A DNA stretch of 64,000 nt. Source: Streptomyces sp. NRRL F-5727 (lineage in GTDB: Bacteria; Actinomycetota; Actinomycetes; Streptomycetales; Streptomycetaceae). The position numbers were made by a program, and so were the translations under genes. The notes beneath the pieces are model-generated. The model had not been told where the DNA came from. It saw only the letters and a program-made list of their open reading frames with translations, and made no database searches. This document shows, piece after piece, positions 23,822 through 31,556 of this stretch; position 1 is the stretch's first letter; the number at the start of each line of letters is the position of its first letter. The stretch lies in assembly GCF_000719555.1 (NCBI RefSeq), contig NZ_JOGX01000018.1:39019-103018 (forward strand), in the 5' to 3' direction.

Positions 23822-25096
23822 ATGGCATTCCGGCCACTCACGAGGGCGCGCACCTCCCTCGCGGCGACCTTCGGCGGGCTGCCGTCCGGCTTCTGGTGGC
23901 TCTGGGCCGCCCAACTCGTCAACCGCGCCTGCGGGTTCGTGATGCCGCTGCTCGCCTTCTACATCACCGAGGAGCTGGACCGCAGCGCGGCCTTCGCCGG
24001 CACCGTCGTCGCCGGCATCGGCGTCGGCTCCCTCCTCGCGGGACCGTTCGGCGGCGCTCTCGGCGACCGGTTCGGACACAAGCCCACGCTCGTCGGCGCC
24101 CTGGGCGCCACCGCCGTGAGCATGATCGCCCTCGCCTACGCCCGCTCCCCGTGGGCCCTCCTCGTCGGCGCCTTCGTCGTCGGCGTGGTCAACAACGCCA
24201 CCCGGCCCGCCCACAACGCGCTCATCGCCGACGTCATCCCCGGCAAGGACCAGGTCCGCGCCTACTCGCTCAACTTCTGGGCCATCAACGTCGGTTACTC
24301 CATCGCGATGCTCTCCGTCGGCCTCGTCTCCCTGGTCGGATACACCGCGCTGTTCTGGCTCAACGGCGCCACCACCCTCATCGGCGCCGTACTGATCGCG
24401 ACCCGCGTCCCCGGCCGTGCCCCGGCCGCCGCGCCCACCGAGGCCGAGGAGGCCGAGGGGTTCGGGGCCGTCCTGCGCGACCGGAGCTTCGTCGCCTTCG
24501 TCGGCGCCCAGTTCCTCGTCCTCACCATCCTGCTCCAGTCCGAGAGCGGACTGCCCATCGCGATGGGCCAGGACGGGTTCTCGCCGAGCACCTTCGGACA
24601 GGTCGCCGCGCTCAACGGCATCGTGATCGTCGCCGTCCAACTCCCGCTCACCCGGCTCTACAAGCGCTTCCCCGAGTCCTGGGTGCTCGCCGGCTCCTCC
24701 GCGCTGATCGGCGTCGGCTACTCGGTCCTCCTCCTCGGCCACTCCGCCTGGATCTACGGCGCCTCCATCGTCGTGTGGACCCTCGGTGAGATCGGCAACA
24801 CCCCCACCAGCTTCGCGCTGGTGGCCCGCATCTCCCCGGACCACCTGCGCGGCCGCTACCAGGGCCTCTACCAGGTCGCCTGGACCGGCTCCGCCGTCGT
24901 CGCCCCGCTCGTCGGCGGCTGGGTCATCCACACCTGGGGCGCCGCCCCCCTCTGGCTCGGCTGCCTCGTCGTCGCCCTCGCCGCCGCGGCCGCCCAGCTC
25001 GGCATCGGCACCCGCCTCACCCGCCGCGTCGCCGCCCGGGAACGCGAGGAACAGCCGGAACCCGCCAAGACGGCCCCCACCCCCGAAGCCGGCTGA
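23822..25096 (+). CDS. Major facilitator superfamily exporter next to the cluster
   Basis: 424 residues from the ATG at 23822 (ribosome site GAAGGGA upstream). It has 12 predicted membrane segments. Motif A is GGALGDRFGHKPTLVGAL in the loop after segment 2, and RISPDHLRGRYQGLYQVAWT before segment 11 resembles the MdtH/YceL-type drug exporters. The C-terminus is a charged 30-residue tail. It is divergent from the hydrazine operon across a shared control region, the classic place for a self-resistance or product-export gene, but it could also be an independent multidrug pump. Confidence 0.86.
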   Translation: MAFRPLTRARTSLAATFGGLPSGFWWLWAAQLVNRACGFVMPLLAFYITEELDRSAAFAGTVVAGIGVGSLLAGPFGGALGDRFGHKPTLVGALGATAVSMIALAYARSPWALLVGAFVVGVVNNATRPAHNALIADVIPGKDQVRAYSLNFWAINVGYSIAMLSVGLVSLVGYTALFWLNGATTLIGAVLIATRVPGRAPAAAPTEAEEAEGFGAVLRDRSFVAFVGAQFLVLTILLQSESGLPIAMGQDGFSPSTFGQVAALNGIVIVAVQLPLTRLYKRFPESWVLAGSSALIGVGYSVLLLGHSAWIYGASIVVWTLGEIGNTPTSFALVARISPDHLRGRYQGLYQVAWTGSAVVAPLVGGWVIHTWGAAPLWLGCLVVALAAAAAQLGIGTRLTRRVAAREREEQPEPAKTAPTPEAG

Positions 25097-25116
25097 ACCG
25101 GCGAACCCGGCTGTAG

Positions 25117-25192
25117 ACCCGTAAACCCGTAATCCCGTAAACCCGTCAGACCTGGCGGACCCGGAGGACCCGGCAGACCCGGAGGACCCGGA
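25117..25192. repeat. Two adjacent micro-tandem arrays
   Basis: Positions 25117-25148 hold four 8-base units of ACCCGTAA (two exact, two with one change). Positions 25157-25192 hold four 9-base units of GGACCCGGA (two exact, two with one change). They sit between the MFS stop and the 25259 frame. Slippage products are the simplest explanation. Confidence 0.75.
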
Positions 25193-25258
25193 AGGAACTC
25201 CTCCACCCGCCCGGTCGTCCTCCCCTCCAGAAGCGGCGTGCGACCCGAGCGAGGTGCC

Positions 25259-25477
25259 ATGCGGACGAACGACCCGGCCACCCTGGAGACGACCCTGCCC
25301 GACGGCCGGAGGATGACGCTCTCCCTCCCCGCCACCGACGCCGGCTGGGCCGCCGACGGCCTCGCCGCCCTGCGCCCGGTCCGCCCCACCCGCACCGGCC
25401 GCGGCGAGGAACCGCCCGCCCTCCCCGAGCGCCCCGCGCTCCCGCTGGAGGTGGCCCTCCTGGGCTTCGGCATCTGA
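25259..25477 (+). CDS. Small hypothetical protein
   Basis: 72 residues from the ATG at 25259 (GAGGTG as weak ribosome site). It reads MRTNDPATLETTLPDGRRMT with LSLPATDAGWAADGLAALRP, then a Pro/Arg-rich stretch ending LPLEVALLGFGI. No known domain, signal or membrane segment. Codon third positions are strongly GC, consistent with a real gene, and a convergent terminator hairpin follows the stop. Function unknown. Confidence 0.5.
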   Translation: MRTNDPATLETTLPDGRRMTLSLPATDAGWAADGLAALRPVRPTRTGRGEEPPALPERPALPLEVALLGFGI

Positions 25478-25481
25478 GACC

Positions 25482-25510
25482 GACCGGCCGCCCAGGGGGC
25501 GCGGCCGGTC
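25482..25510. terminator. Bidirectional hairpin
   Basis: Arms 25482-25491 and 25501-25510 (GACCGGCCGC and its complement) enclose a 9-base loop. They lie between the stop of the small hypothetical gene and the stop of the convergent isochorismatase-fold gene, overlapping the latter by two bases. Confidence 0.65.
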
Positions 25511-26045
25511 AGAACGTGACGTCGGCGGCGTCGACGATCCGGCCGCCCATGTTGCGCTCGATCATCCGCAGCGCCGCCCGCGCCAGGTCCTCGTGGATGT
25601 GGGCGACCGCGTCCCGGGGCACCGTCACGTCCAGATGCCGGATGTGCGCGTCCAGGGCCGAGTAGAGCACGCACTGCTCGGTGACCTGACCGGTCAGGAC
25701 CAGCTCGGTCACGTCCAGCGAGCGCAGCAGGTACGCCAGCGGCGTCTCGTAGAACACCGAGTGCCGCGCCTTGACCACGAAGAGCGCCTCCTCGTCCGGC
25801 CGCAGCGGCTCGACCAGCTCCGGATGACGCCCGGCGAGCGCCAGGTCCAGGATCTCCCCGTGGTGGGAGCGCCACTCGCCGAAGTTGTCGTTGGCGTACA
25901 CGACCGGCGTCCCCGCCGCCCGGGCCCGCCGCAGCAGGTCCACGATCGCGGGCAGCGCCGTCGCCACGGACGGCACCAGCCGATCCGCGTCCTCGTGCGC
26001 GTACGTGTTCAGCATGTCGATCACGACGAGCGCCGAGCGTGCCAT
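25509..26045 (-). CDS. Isochorismatase-fold cysteine hydrolase
   Basis: 178 residues from the ATG at 26045. Cysteine-hydrolase signature: catalytic Asp in ALVVIDMLNTYAHED near the start, Lys in FVVKARHSVFYETPL, and Cys in LVLTGQVTEQCVLYSALDAH; YANDNFGEW is the usual substrate-side loop. These enzymes hydrolyse isochorismate, nicotinamide, N-carbamoyl compounds or related amides. No substrate is suggested by the context. It faces the small ABM-like gene across a 148-bp gap, and the divergent promoters must lie there. Confidence 0.87.
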   Translation of the reverse strand: MARSALVVIDMLNTYAHEDADRLVPSVATALPAIVDLLRRARAAGTPVVYANDNFGEWRSHHGEILDLALAGRHPELVEPLRPDEEALFVVKARHSVFYETPLAYLLRSLDVTELVLTGQVTEQCVLYSALDAHIRHLDVTVPRDAVAHIHEDLARAALRMIERNMGGRIVDAADVTF

Positions 26046-26193
26046 GGCGGGCCACCCTCCTCCTCCGCGTACCGCTACCTCCGGCATACCGGTACGTCCC
26101 CCGGCGCGCACCCGGAGCGGGTGCCGTCCCCGGCCCGGCGTGGTGTGCTGGGGGAGAGGGGGGCGGACCGTCGCCCCATGAGGAGGAGGGATC

Positions 26194-26478
26194 ATGGCGA
26201 TCCTCGTCCACGCCGTCCTCGACGGAGTCACCACGGACCAGTACGACACGCTCAACGCGAAGCTCCAGACGGTCCCGGGGATCTTCGACGGCTGTCTCTC
26301 CCACACCTGCGTGGGGACCGACAGCGGCCTGGAGATCTTCGACGTCTGGGCGAGCGAGGCGCAGATGAAGGCGTTCGGCGACAAGGTCATGCCCATCGCC
26401 GCCGACCTCGGCTGGCCGGACCAGCCCCCGCCCCGGGTGGCGGAGACCCACAACTTCTGGGCGCCGGGCGCCTCCTGA
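26194..26478 (+). CDS. Small dimeric alpha/beta-barrel (ABM-like) protein
   Basis: 94 residues, with a strong GAGGAGG ribosome site. MAILVHAVLDGVTTDQYDTL, a short loop, VTPGIF-like GCLSHTCVGTDSGLEIFDVW, then ASEAQMKAFGDKVMPIAADL matches small antibiotic-biosynthesis-monooxygenase-type ferredoxin-fold proteins that dimerise into a barrel. Family members degrade haem, oxidise quinones or simply bind ligands. No haem-binding pattern is certain here. Function unknown. Confidence 0.75.
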   Translation: MAILVHAVLDGVTTDQYDTLNAKLQTVPGIFDGCLSHTCVGTDSGLEIFDVWASEAQMKAFGDKVMPIAADLGWPDQPPPRVAETHNFWAPGAS

Positions 26479-26548
26479 CCGGACACGGAAGGGTCACGTC
26501 CGGGGGGCGGCCGACGGCCCCGCCGGCCGCGGCGGCCAGGATGGCGGC

Positions 26549-27124
26549 ATGCGTCGACACCTGCCCCGCGCCGCCGCCGGCGCCGTCCTCCTCGCCGCGC
26601 TCGTCACCGGCTGCGCCGAACCCTCCGCCGACCCGCGCGCCGGAGCCGCCCCGTCCGCGGCGGGCCCGTCCGCAGCGTCCCCGTCCGGGGAGGGCATGCG
26701 GTTCTGCCCGAGCCCGTCGGAGCCGCAGCTCCCGCCGGGCACGTCGTGCGTCCCGCAGGACCCCGCGAGCAAGTACCGGGAGAACCACGCCTACCGCCAG
26801 GAGATGGAACTCACCGAGGCCGAACGGGCCGGTGCGCGGGGCAAGGCGGAGAGGCTCGGCGCCGTCCTGCGGGAGCTGGCGACCGGAGATCCCGGGGAGA
26901 CCGAGGTGAGGGCCGCCGTCGCCGCCGCCCTCGGCCTGGAGCCGAACGACATCGAGTACCGCGCCGGCGCCCAGCGCGGGCCCACGATCCGGAACCTGGC
27001 CGTCGCCGGCGGCACCGGGAAGGTCTGTGTCCAGGGCGGGATCTCCGACTCCGGCACCGTCACCGCCGAGGTCTCCGGCCGCACCATGGACGGCACCTGC
27101 CTGCCGGGCCTGGGCGGCCACTGA
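26549..27124 (+). CDS. Secreted lipoprotein of unknown function
   Basis: 191 residues. The N-terminus MRRHLPRAAAGAVLLAALVTGC is a type II signal peptide with lipobox LVTGC (lipidated Cys22), so the protein is anchored outside the membrane. A Ser/Ala/Pro/Gly linker (24-48) precedes a globular part with four cysteines likely to form disulfides. The segment RGKAERLGAVLRELATGDPGE is helical, and VRAAVAAALGLEPNDIEYR is followed by a beta-rich end. I recognise no domain. It stands alone between the ABM-like gene and an MFS gene. Confidence 0.78.
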   Translation: MRRHLPRAAAGAVLLAALVTGCAEPSADPRAGAAPSAAGPSAASPSGEGMRFCPSPSEPQLPPGTSCVPQDPASKYRENHAYRQEMELTEAERAGARGKAERLGAVLRELATGDPGETEVRAAVAAALGLEPNDIEYRAGAQRGPTIRNLAVAGGTGKVCVQGGISDSGTVTAEVSGRTMDGTCLPGLGGH

Positions 27125-27209
27125 CGCACGACGGCCGCGGCCACCCCCGTGCGCGGGGGTCCGGCGTGCTGCCCGGCCCCACCGGGCCGGGCGGGTTACG
27201 GTCGCCGGT

Positions 27210-28418
27210 ATGGCCGGTGATGACCGACGCGGATGGCTGCCCTGTCTGCTCGCCGGGGCGGTGTTCGCGGTGTGCATGGCCGGCACCACGCTCCCGACCC
27301 CGCTCTACCCCCTCTACCAGCAGGAGTTCGGCTTCTCCGAACTCACCGTCACGGTGGTCTACGCCGTGTACGCCTTCGGGGTCATCGGCGTGCTGCTCCT
27401 CGCCGGCAACGCCTCCGACACGATCGGCAGGCGCCCCACCCTCCGCTGGGGACTCGCCTTCGCGGCGGCCAGCGCCGTCTGCTTCCTGTGCGCCGACGCG
27501 CTGGGCTGGCTGTACGCGGGCCGGCTGCTGTCCGGCCTCTCGGCGGGCCTCTTCACCGGCGCCGCCACCGCGTACGTCATGGAGCTCGCCCCGCCCGGCG
27601 GCGCCGCCCGCGCCACCCTCGTCGCCACCGCCGCCAACATGGGCGGCCTCGGCTGCGGCCCCCTCCTCGCCGGGCTCCTCGCCGAGTACGCCCCCGAGCC
27701 GCTGCTGCTGCCCTTCGCCGTCCACCTCGCCCTCGTCGGCGTCTCGGCCCTGGTCCTCCAGTGGCTGCCCGAGACGGTGGCGGAACGCCGGCCCCTCAGC
27801 GCCGTACGGCCGCAGAGACCCGCCCTCCCCGCGCGCGTGCGGGCGGTCTTCGTGCCGGCCGCCGTCGCCTCCTTCGCGGGCTTCGCGCTCTTCGGCGTCT
27901 TCACCTCCGTCAGCCCCGCCTTCCTCGCCCGCTACCTGCACGTCGACAACCACGCCGTCAGCGGCCTCGTCGTCGCCCTCGCCTTCTTCGCCTCCACCGC
28001 GGGACAGGTCGCCGCCGGCCGCGTCGGTGCCACCCGCTCGCTGCCGCTGGGCTGCGCCGTCCTCTTCGCCGGCCTCGTGCTGCTCGCCGTCGCCCTCGCC
28101 ACCGACCACCTGGTCTTCGTCGTGCTCGCCGCCCTCGTCGGCGGCACCGGACAGGGCCTCACGTTCCGGGCGGCGCTCTCCGCCGTCGCCGCCGCGTCCC
28201 CGCCCGACCGGCGGGCCGCCGTCATCTCGTCCCTGTTCGTGGTCGCGTACACCGGCATCTCGATCCCGGTGATCGGCGTCGGCCTGCTCGCCGACCCGCT
28301 CGGCCTGGAGGGCGCCGGCCTGGTCTTCATCGCGTGCATGCTCGTCCTGGTCGCCTCCGCCGGCGCGTACCTGCTGCGCCGCGCCCGGGCGGCCGCCGGC
28401 ACGGGCCCCACCCCCTGA
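27210..28418 (+). CDS. Major facilitator superfamily transporter
   Basis: 402 residues from the ATG at 27210. Twelve hydrophobic segments; the first-half motif is LAGNASDTIGRRPTLRWGL (motif A), and GRLLSGLSAGLFTGAATAYV carries the motif typical of drug:H+ antiporter-like families. The start PTPLYPLYQQEFGFS is common in arabinose-efflux/YdhP- or multidrug-type Streptomyces carriers. It ends against a perfect palindromic terminator shared with the convergent RhoGDI-like gene. Substrate unknown. Confidence 0.86.
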   Translation: MAGDDRRGWLPCLLAGAVFAVCMAGTTLPTPLYPLYQQEFGFSELTVTVVYAVYAFGVIGVLLLAGNASDTIGRRPTLRWGLAFAAASAVCFLCADALGWLYAGRLLSGLSAGLFTGAATAYVMELAPPGGAARATLVATAANMGGLGCGPLLAGLLAEYAPEPLLLPFAVHLALVGVSALVLQWLPETVAERRPLSAVRPQRPALPARVRAVFVPAAVASFAGFALFGVFTSVSPAFLARYLHVDNHAVSGLVVALAFFASTAGQVAAGRVGATRSLPLGCAVLFAGLVLLAVALATDHLVFVVLAALVGGTGQGLTFRAALSAVAAASPPDRRAAVISSLFVVAYTGISIPVIGVGLLADPLGLEGAGLVFIACMLVLVASAGAYLLRRARAAAGTGPTP

Positions 28419-28421
28419 GCC

Positions 28422-28443
28422 GCGTGCGGGGCGCCCCGCACGC
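28422..28443. terminator. Perfect 22-base palindromic terminator
   Basis: Each half is 11 bases (GCGTGCGGGGC and its complement) with no separate loop. It lies between the MFS stop (28418) and the stop of the convergent gene at 28456. Confidence 0.7.
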
Positions 28444-28455
28444 ACCGGCCGCCGC

Positions 28456-28881
28456 TCAGGCGGGTGCCGTGGGCGCGCCGCTCAGGTGGACCAGGCGCAG
28501 GTCGTGGTCCTCACGGGCCAGCTCGCGCCCCGTCCCGTCGATCAGCCGGCCGGTCATCCGGTAGACGCCGCAGTGCGCCCGGCCGACCGGCATCCGCTGC
28601 GGCGGCAGCCACACCTCGTACGGGCCGCCGCCCCGGAAGTCGCCGAGCAGCGTCCGGGTGGTGGCCAGGACCCGGCCGTCCCGGGCGCGCTCCTCCTCGA
28701 AGGTCAGCCCGTCCACCTCGCCGCCCAGCCGGAAGGTCAGCCCCACGCTCACCACCGTGCCCTCCCCGAGGACCAGCGGCGCGGCGTCCACCGCGCCGCC
28801 CAGGGCCACCGCGAGGCGGCCCTGCTCCTCCGTGTGCAGCGACACGTCCAGGAGGAGGAGCGCGGAGCGCGGGCCGGACAT
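28456..28881 (-). CDS. RhoGDI-like beta-sandwich protein
   Basis: 141 residues, no signal peptide. The order of strands and key words recalls eukaryotic Rho GDP-dissociation inhibitor (beta-sandwich part): VVSVGLTFRLGGEVDGLTFE (compare YRIKISFRVNREIVSGMKY), then a DGRVLATTRTLLGDF strand (compare KIDKTDYMVGSYGP), PYEVWLPPQRMPVGRAHCGV (compare [20 protein letters not shown]) and YRMTGRLIDGTGRELAREDH (compare YSIKSRFTDDDKTD). No prenylated small GTPase is expected in bacteria, so the fold is probably used to bind another lipid or protein. It follows the SRPBCC gene by 2 bp and is surely co-transcribed. Confidence 0.65.
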   Translation of the reverse strand: MSGPRSALLLLDVSLHTEEQGRLAVALGGAVDAAPLVLGEGTVVSVGLTFRLGGEVDGLTFEEERARDGRVLATTRTLLGDFRGGGPYEVWLPPQRMPVGRAHCGVYRMTGRLIDGTGRELAREDHDLRLVHLSGAPTAPA

Positions 28882-28883
28882 GG

Positions 28884-29468
28884 CTACGCGGGCCCGGCGT
28901 ACGGGGGACGGTCGTGCCGGGGCATCTCCTCGGACGGCGGCATGCCGTACGGGGGTACGTCGTCGGTCGGGGTCGCCGGATCGGACGGGGTGGTCCCGCC
29001 CGCGCTGTCACCGGGACGGAGCCGTCCCCGCCAGCCGCCGGTCGCCTGGTCGCGTTCCTCGATGAAGTGCTTGAACCGGTGCAGGTCGCCCTCGATCCGG
29101 CTCTCCACCACCCCCATCGCCTTCGCCGCCCGGTCGGCCATGCCGGCGGCCTCCACCTCCATGCTGAGATGCACGCGCGTGTGCGCGTCGTCCACCTTCT
29201 CGAAGGTGACGACCCCCTTCTGCTTCACGTCGCCGCCGACCGTCCGCCACGCGATGCGCTCGTCGGGCAGCTGGTCGACGATCTCCGTGTCGAACTCGCG
29301 GGTCGCGCCCGCGATCTTGGTCCGCCAGTGGCAGAGGCGGTCGTCGAGCTGCTGCACCTCCTCGACACCGTCCATGAAGCGGGGGAACTCCTCGAACTGC
29401 GTCCACTGGTCGTAGACCTCGCGCAGCGGGGCCTCCACCTCGATCGTGTCGTGCACCATCTCGGTCAT
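28884..29468 (-). CDS. SRPBCC/START-like (COQ10-type cyclase) protein
   Basis: 194 residues. Residues 1-145 are a SRPBCC hydrophobic-pocket domain: EVEAPLREVYDQWTQFEEFP, FMDGVEEVQQLDDRLCHWRT, DERIAWRTVGGDVKQKGVVT and HTRVHLSMEVEAAGM. The C-terminal 45 residues are a flexible Pro/Gly/Asp-rich tail. Members bind lipids, quinones or polyketides. There is no polyketide cluster here, so a lipid or membrane-stress role is more likely. Upstream on this strand GGGTAC and GGGTAG hexamers resemble sigma-B-family -10 boxes. Confidence 0.82.
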   Translation of the reverse strand: MTEMVHDTIEVEAPLREVYDQWTQFEEFPRFMDGVEEVQQLDDRLCHWRTKIAGATREFDTEIVDQLPDERIAWRTVGGDVKQKGVVTFEKVDDAHTRVHLSMEVEAAGMADRAAKAMGVVESRIEGDLHRFKHFIEERDQATGGWRGRLRPGDSAGGTTPSDPATPTDDVPPYGMPPSEEMPRHDRPPYAGPA

Positions 29469-29495
29469 CTCCCTGTGTCGTGTCGTGTCGGCGCA

Positions 29496-29579
29496 GTACC
29501 CGTCGGCGCGCGGCTACCCGCCTCCGAGGGCCGTAACCGCCGCCCGCCACGCGCGCGTGCCCGGCCGGGGAGCGGGTAG
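29496..29579. promoter_or_regulatory. Possible sigma-B-type -10 boxes on both strands
   Basis: GGGTAC (minus strand, 29496-29501) and GGGTAG (minus strand, 29514-29519; plus strand, 29574-29579) match the -10 element of Streptomyces sigma-B-like stress promoters. They lie in the divergent gap between the SRPBCC gene and the methyltransferase gene. The -35 partners (GTTT-like) are not clear, so this is tentative. Confidence 0.3.
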
Positions 29580-29617
29580 CCGCGTTCTCACCACGTCGTC
29601 AGGCCGTCACGCCGCCG

Positions 29618-29662
29618 CGACGACGACCGGACGAAGCCCCCGACGACGACCGGACGAAGCCC
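29618..29662 (+). repeat. Perfect 22-base direct repeat abutting a start codon
   Basis: The same 22 bases, beginning CGACGACGACCGG, occur at 29618-29639 and 29641-29662 (period 23). The second copy touches the ATG of the methyltransferase gene at 29663, so the gene's ribosome-binding region has been duplicated. Confidence 0.85.
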
Positions 29663-30385
29663 ATGAGGATGATCAGAACGCCCGGCGTGTACGCGCCCCA
29701 GGGCGACACCGCCCTGCTCCTGGAGACCCTCGGCCGCGAACGCCTGGCGCGCGGCGACCGCACCCTCGACCTGTGCACCGGCACCGGCCTCCTCGCCATC
29801 GCTGCGGCCCGCCGGGGGGCCCGGGCGACCGCCGCCGACATCGCCCCCGCCGCCGTCACCGCCGCCCGCCGCAACGCCCGCCTGCGCCGCTGCCGGGTCC
29901 GCGTCCTGCGCGGCGACCTCGCCGCACCCGTCGCGGGGGAGCGGTTCGACCTGGTGACCGCCAACCCGCCCTACGTCCCGGCCCCCTCCCCGGACGCGCC
30001 CGCCTCGGGGCCCGCGCGCGCCTGGGACGCCGGCCACGACGGGCGGCTCGTCCTCGACCGGATCTGCCGCGCCGCGCCCGCCCTCCTCGCCCCGGACGGC
30101 GTCCTGCTGCTCGTCCAGTCCTCGCTCAGCGGCGTCTCCGCCACCCTCGACGCGCTGGACGCCGCGGGGCTGCGGCCCCGGGTCGTCGCGTGCCGGGATC
30201 AGCCGTTCGGGCCGGTCATGACGGCCCGGGCCGGCTGGTTCGAGGCGCGCGGCATCGTCCCGCCGGGTACCCGCACCGAGCAGCTCGTGGTGATCCGGGC
30301 CGTCCGCACGGCCGGCCCCCGCATGGCGCGCCCCGCCCCGGGCAGGCGCGCAGTGCCGGCGGCCGACGACGGCCCGGCCCGGTGA
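29663..30385 (+). CDS. HemK/PrmC-like class I methyltransferase
   Basis: 240 residues. It starts MRMIRTPGVYAPQGDTALLL, then the SAM loop LDLCTGTGLLAIAAARRG, acidic ribose-binding D in AADIAPAAVTAARRNA and the catalytic NPPY motif in LVTANPPYVPAP. NPPY marks N-methylation of glutamine or adenine; short proteins without the PrmC N-terminal domain resemble HemK2-like enzymes acting on protein glutamine or small molecules. The last 25 residues are basic and disordered. It precedes a HAD gene by 25 bp. Substrate unknown. Confidence 0.83.
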   Translation: MRMIRTPGVYAPQGDTALLLETLGRERLARGDRTLDLCTGTGLLAIAAARRGARATAADIAPAAVTAARRNARLRRCRVRVLRGDLAAPVAGERFDLVTANPPYVPAPSPDAPASGPARAWDAGHDGRLVLDRICRAAPALLAPDGVLLLVQSSLSGVSATLDALDAAGLRPRVVACRDQPFGPVMTARAGWFEARGIVPPGTRTEQLVVIRAVRTAGPRMARPAPGRRAVPAADDGPAR

Positions 30386-30410
30386 CCCCCCTCCGCCCCC
30401 GGGAGACGCG

Positions 30411-31103
30411 ATGACCCCGCACTCCGCACCCCAGGCCCGCGGCGTCGCCCTGTTCGACGTCGACGGCACCCTCGTCGACACCACCTACCTGCACACCCTG
30501 ACCTGGTGGATGGCCCTGCGGCAGCACGGCCACACGGTGCCGATGGCCCGGATCCACCGGGCCGTGGGCATGGGCGCGGACCGGCTCCTCGACGCCGTGC
30601 TCGGCGCCGACCGCCGGCACGACGAGGACGGCGCCGTCGCCGACGCCCACGGCACCCTCTACGCCACCTGGTTCGACTCCCTCGCCCCGCTCGACGGCGC
30701 CGCGGAACTGCTCCGCGCCACCGCCGCCCGCGGCTGGCGGATCGTGCTCGCCAGCTCCGCCTCCGAGGACGAGGTGGCCGCCGTCCGCGCCCGCCTCGGC
30801 GCCGACGACGTCATCGACACGGCCACCTCCAGCGCCGACGTCACCGCCACCAAACCCGCCCCCGACCTGGTGCGGGCCGCCCTGGACAAGATGGGCGCCG
30901 AACCCGAGGACGCCGTCCTCGTCGGCGACACGGTCTGGGACGTCGAGGCCGCCGGACGCGCCGGCGTGCCCTGCATCGGACTCCTCACCGGCGGCACGAC
31001 CCGCCGGGAGCTGGAGGACGCCGGCGCCGTCGTCGTCCACGACGACGCCCTCTCCCTCCTCCGCCACCTCGACGCCGGCCCGCTGGCCCGGCCCCCGCGC
31101 TGA
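30411..31103 (+). CDS. HAD-superfamily phosphatase (beta-phosphoglucomutase-like)
   Basis: 230 residues. HAD motif I is FDVDGTLVDT (nucleophile Asp near residue 17), motif II is VLASSASEDE, motif III Lys is in TATKPAPDLVRAAL, and motif IV is VLVGDTVWDVEAAGRAG. A helical C1 cap between motifs I and II (THTLTWWMALRQHGH region) places it with phosphoglycolate phosphatase and beta-phosphoglucomutase. It acts on a small phosphorylated metabolite. It is in line with the methyltransferase gene upstream and the CDGSH gene downstream. Confidence 0.87.
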   Translation: MTPHSAPQARGVALFDVDGTLVDTTYLHTLTWWMALRQHGHTVPMARIHRAVGMGADRLLDAVLGADRRHDEDGAVADAHGTLYATWFDSLAPLDGAAELLRATAARGWRIVLASSASEDEVAAVRARLGADDVIDTATSSADVTATKPAPDLVRAALDKMGAEPEDAVLVGDTVWDVEAAGRAGVPCIGLLTGGTTRRELEDAGAVVVHDDALSLLRHLDAGPLARPPR

Positions 31104-31223
31104 CCCGGCCGTCCCCGCCGTCCTGGCATGCCGGGGCGGAGAAGGGGCAGGCGCCAAGGGTCCGTCCCGGGGGACCGGAGCCGTACCGGCCCCGTCCCCC
31201 GGCCTCGACCCCGGAGGTTCGCC

Positions 31224-31511
31224 GTGGAAACCGTGCACGAGCAGTCCGCAGTCCCCGCCCCGGAGGACCGGGACCCCGTCCCCTCGCGGCCCCGCTCCCA
31301 CGCCGTCCGGGTCACCCCCCTCGGGGAGGGCCCGCTGCTGATCGACGGGCCCGTGGAGATCGTGATGCCCGACGGGACCGTGCGCCGCAGCGAGCGGCCC
31401 GTCGTCGCGCTCTGCCGGTGCCGGCGCAGCCTGCGCGACCCGTTCTGCGACACCAGCCACCGCCGCCGGGCCCGGCCCCGGCGGGCCGACGGCCCCGCGT
31501 CGCCCTCCTGA
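31224..31511 (+). CDS. CDGSH iron-sulfur domain protein
   Basis: 95 residues from the GTG at 31224 (GGAGG 8 bases upstream). The C-terminal half carries LCRCRRSLRDPFCDTSHRRR, which matches the CDGSH signature C-x-C-x2-S-x3-P-x-C-D-x-S-H, so three Cys and one His bind a 2Fe-2S cluster. The N-terminal 35 residues are Pro-rich and disordered. Such proteins act in redox or iron handling. It is followed 45 bp later by the haem-oxygenase-like diiron gene, a pairing that suggests joint electron delivery. Confidence 0.87.
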   Translation: METVHEQSAVPAPEDRDPVPSRPRSHAVRVTPLGEGPLLIDGPVEIVMPDGTVRRSERPVVALCRCRRSLRDPFCDTSHRRRARPRRADGPASPS

Positions 31512-31556
31512 CGCCCCGCGACCCCGCCGCCCGCCCCCACCCGAGGAGACCGTGCC

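Noticed and set aside
25117..25192. CRISPR-like array
   Set aside because: Units are 8-9 bases and contiguous with no spacers, and there are no cas genes.
24868..26451. Collagen-like GPPGLPGPPG peptide on the minus strand
   Set aside because: It comes only from reading the 9-base tandem array at 25157-25192 backwards; the frame overlaps real genes on both sides and has no start context.
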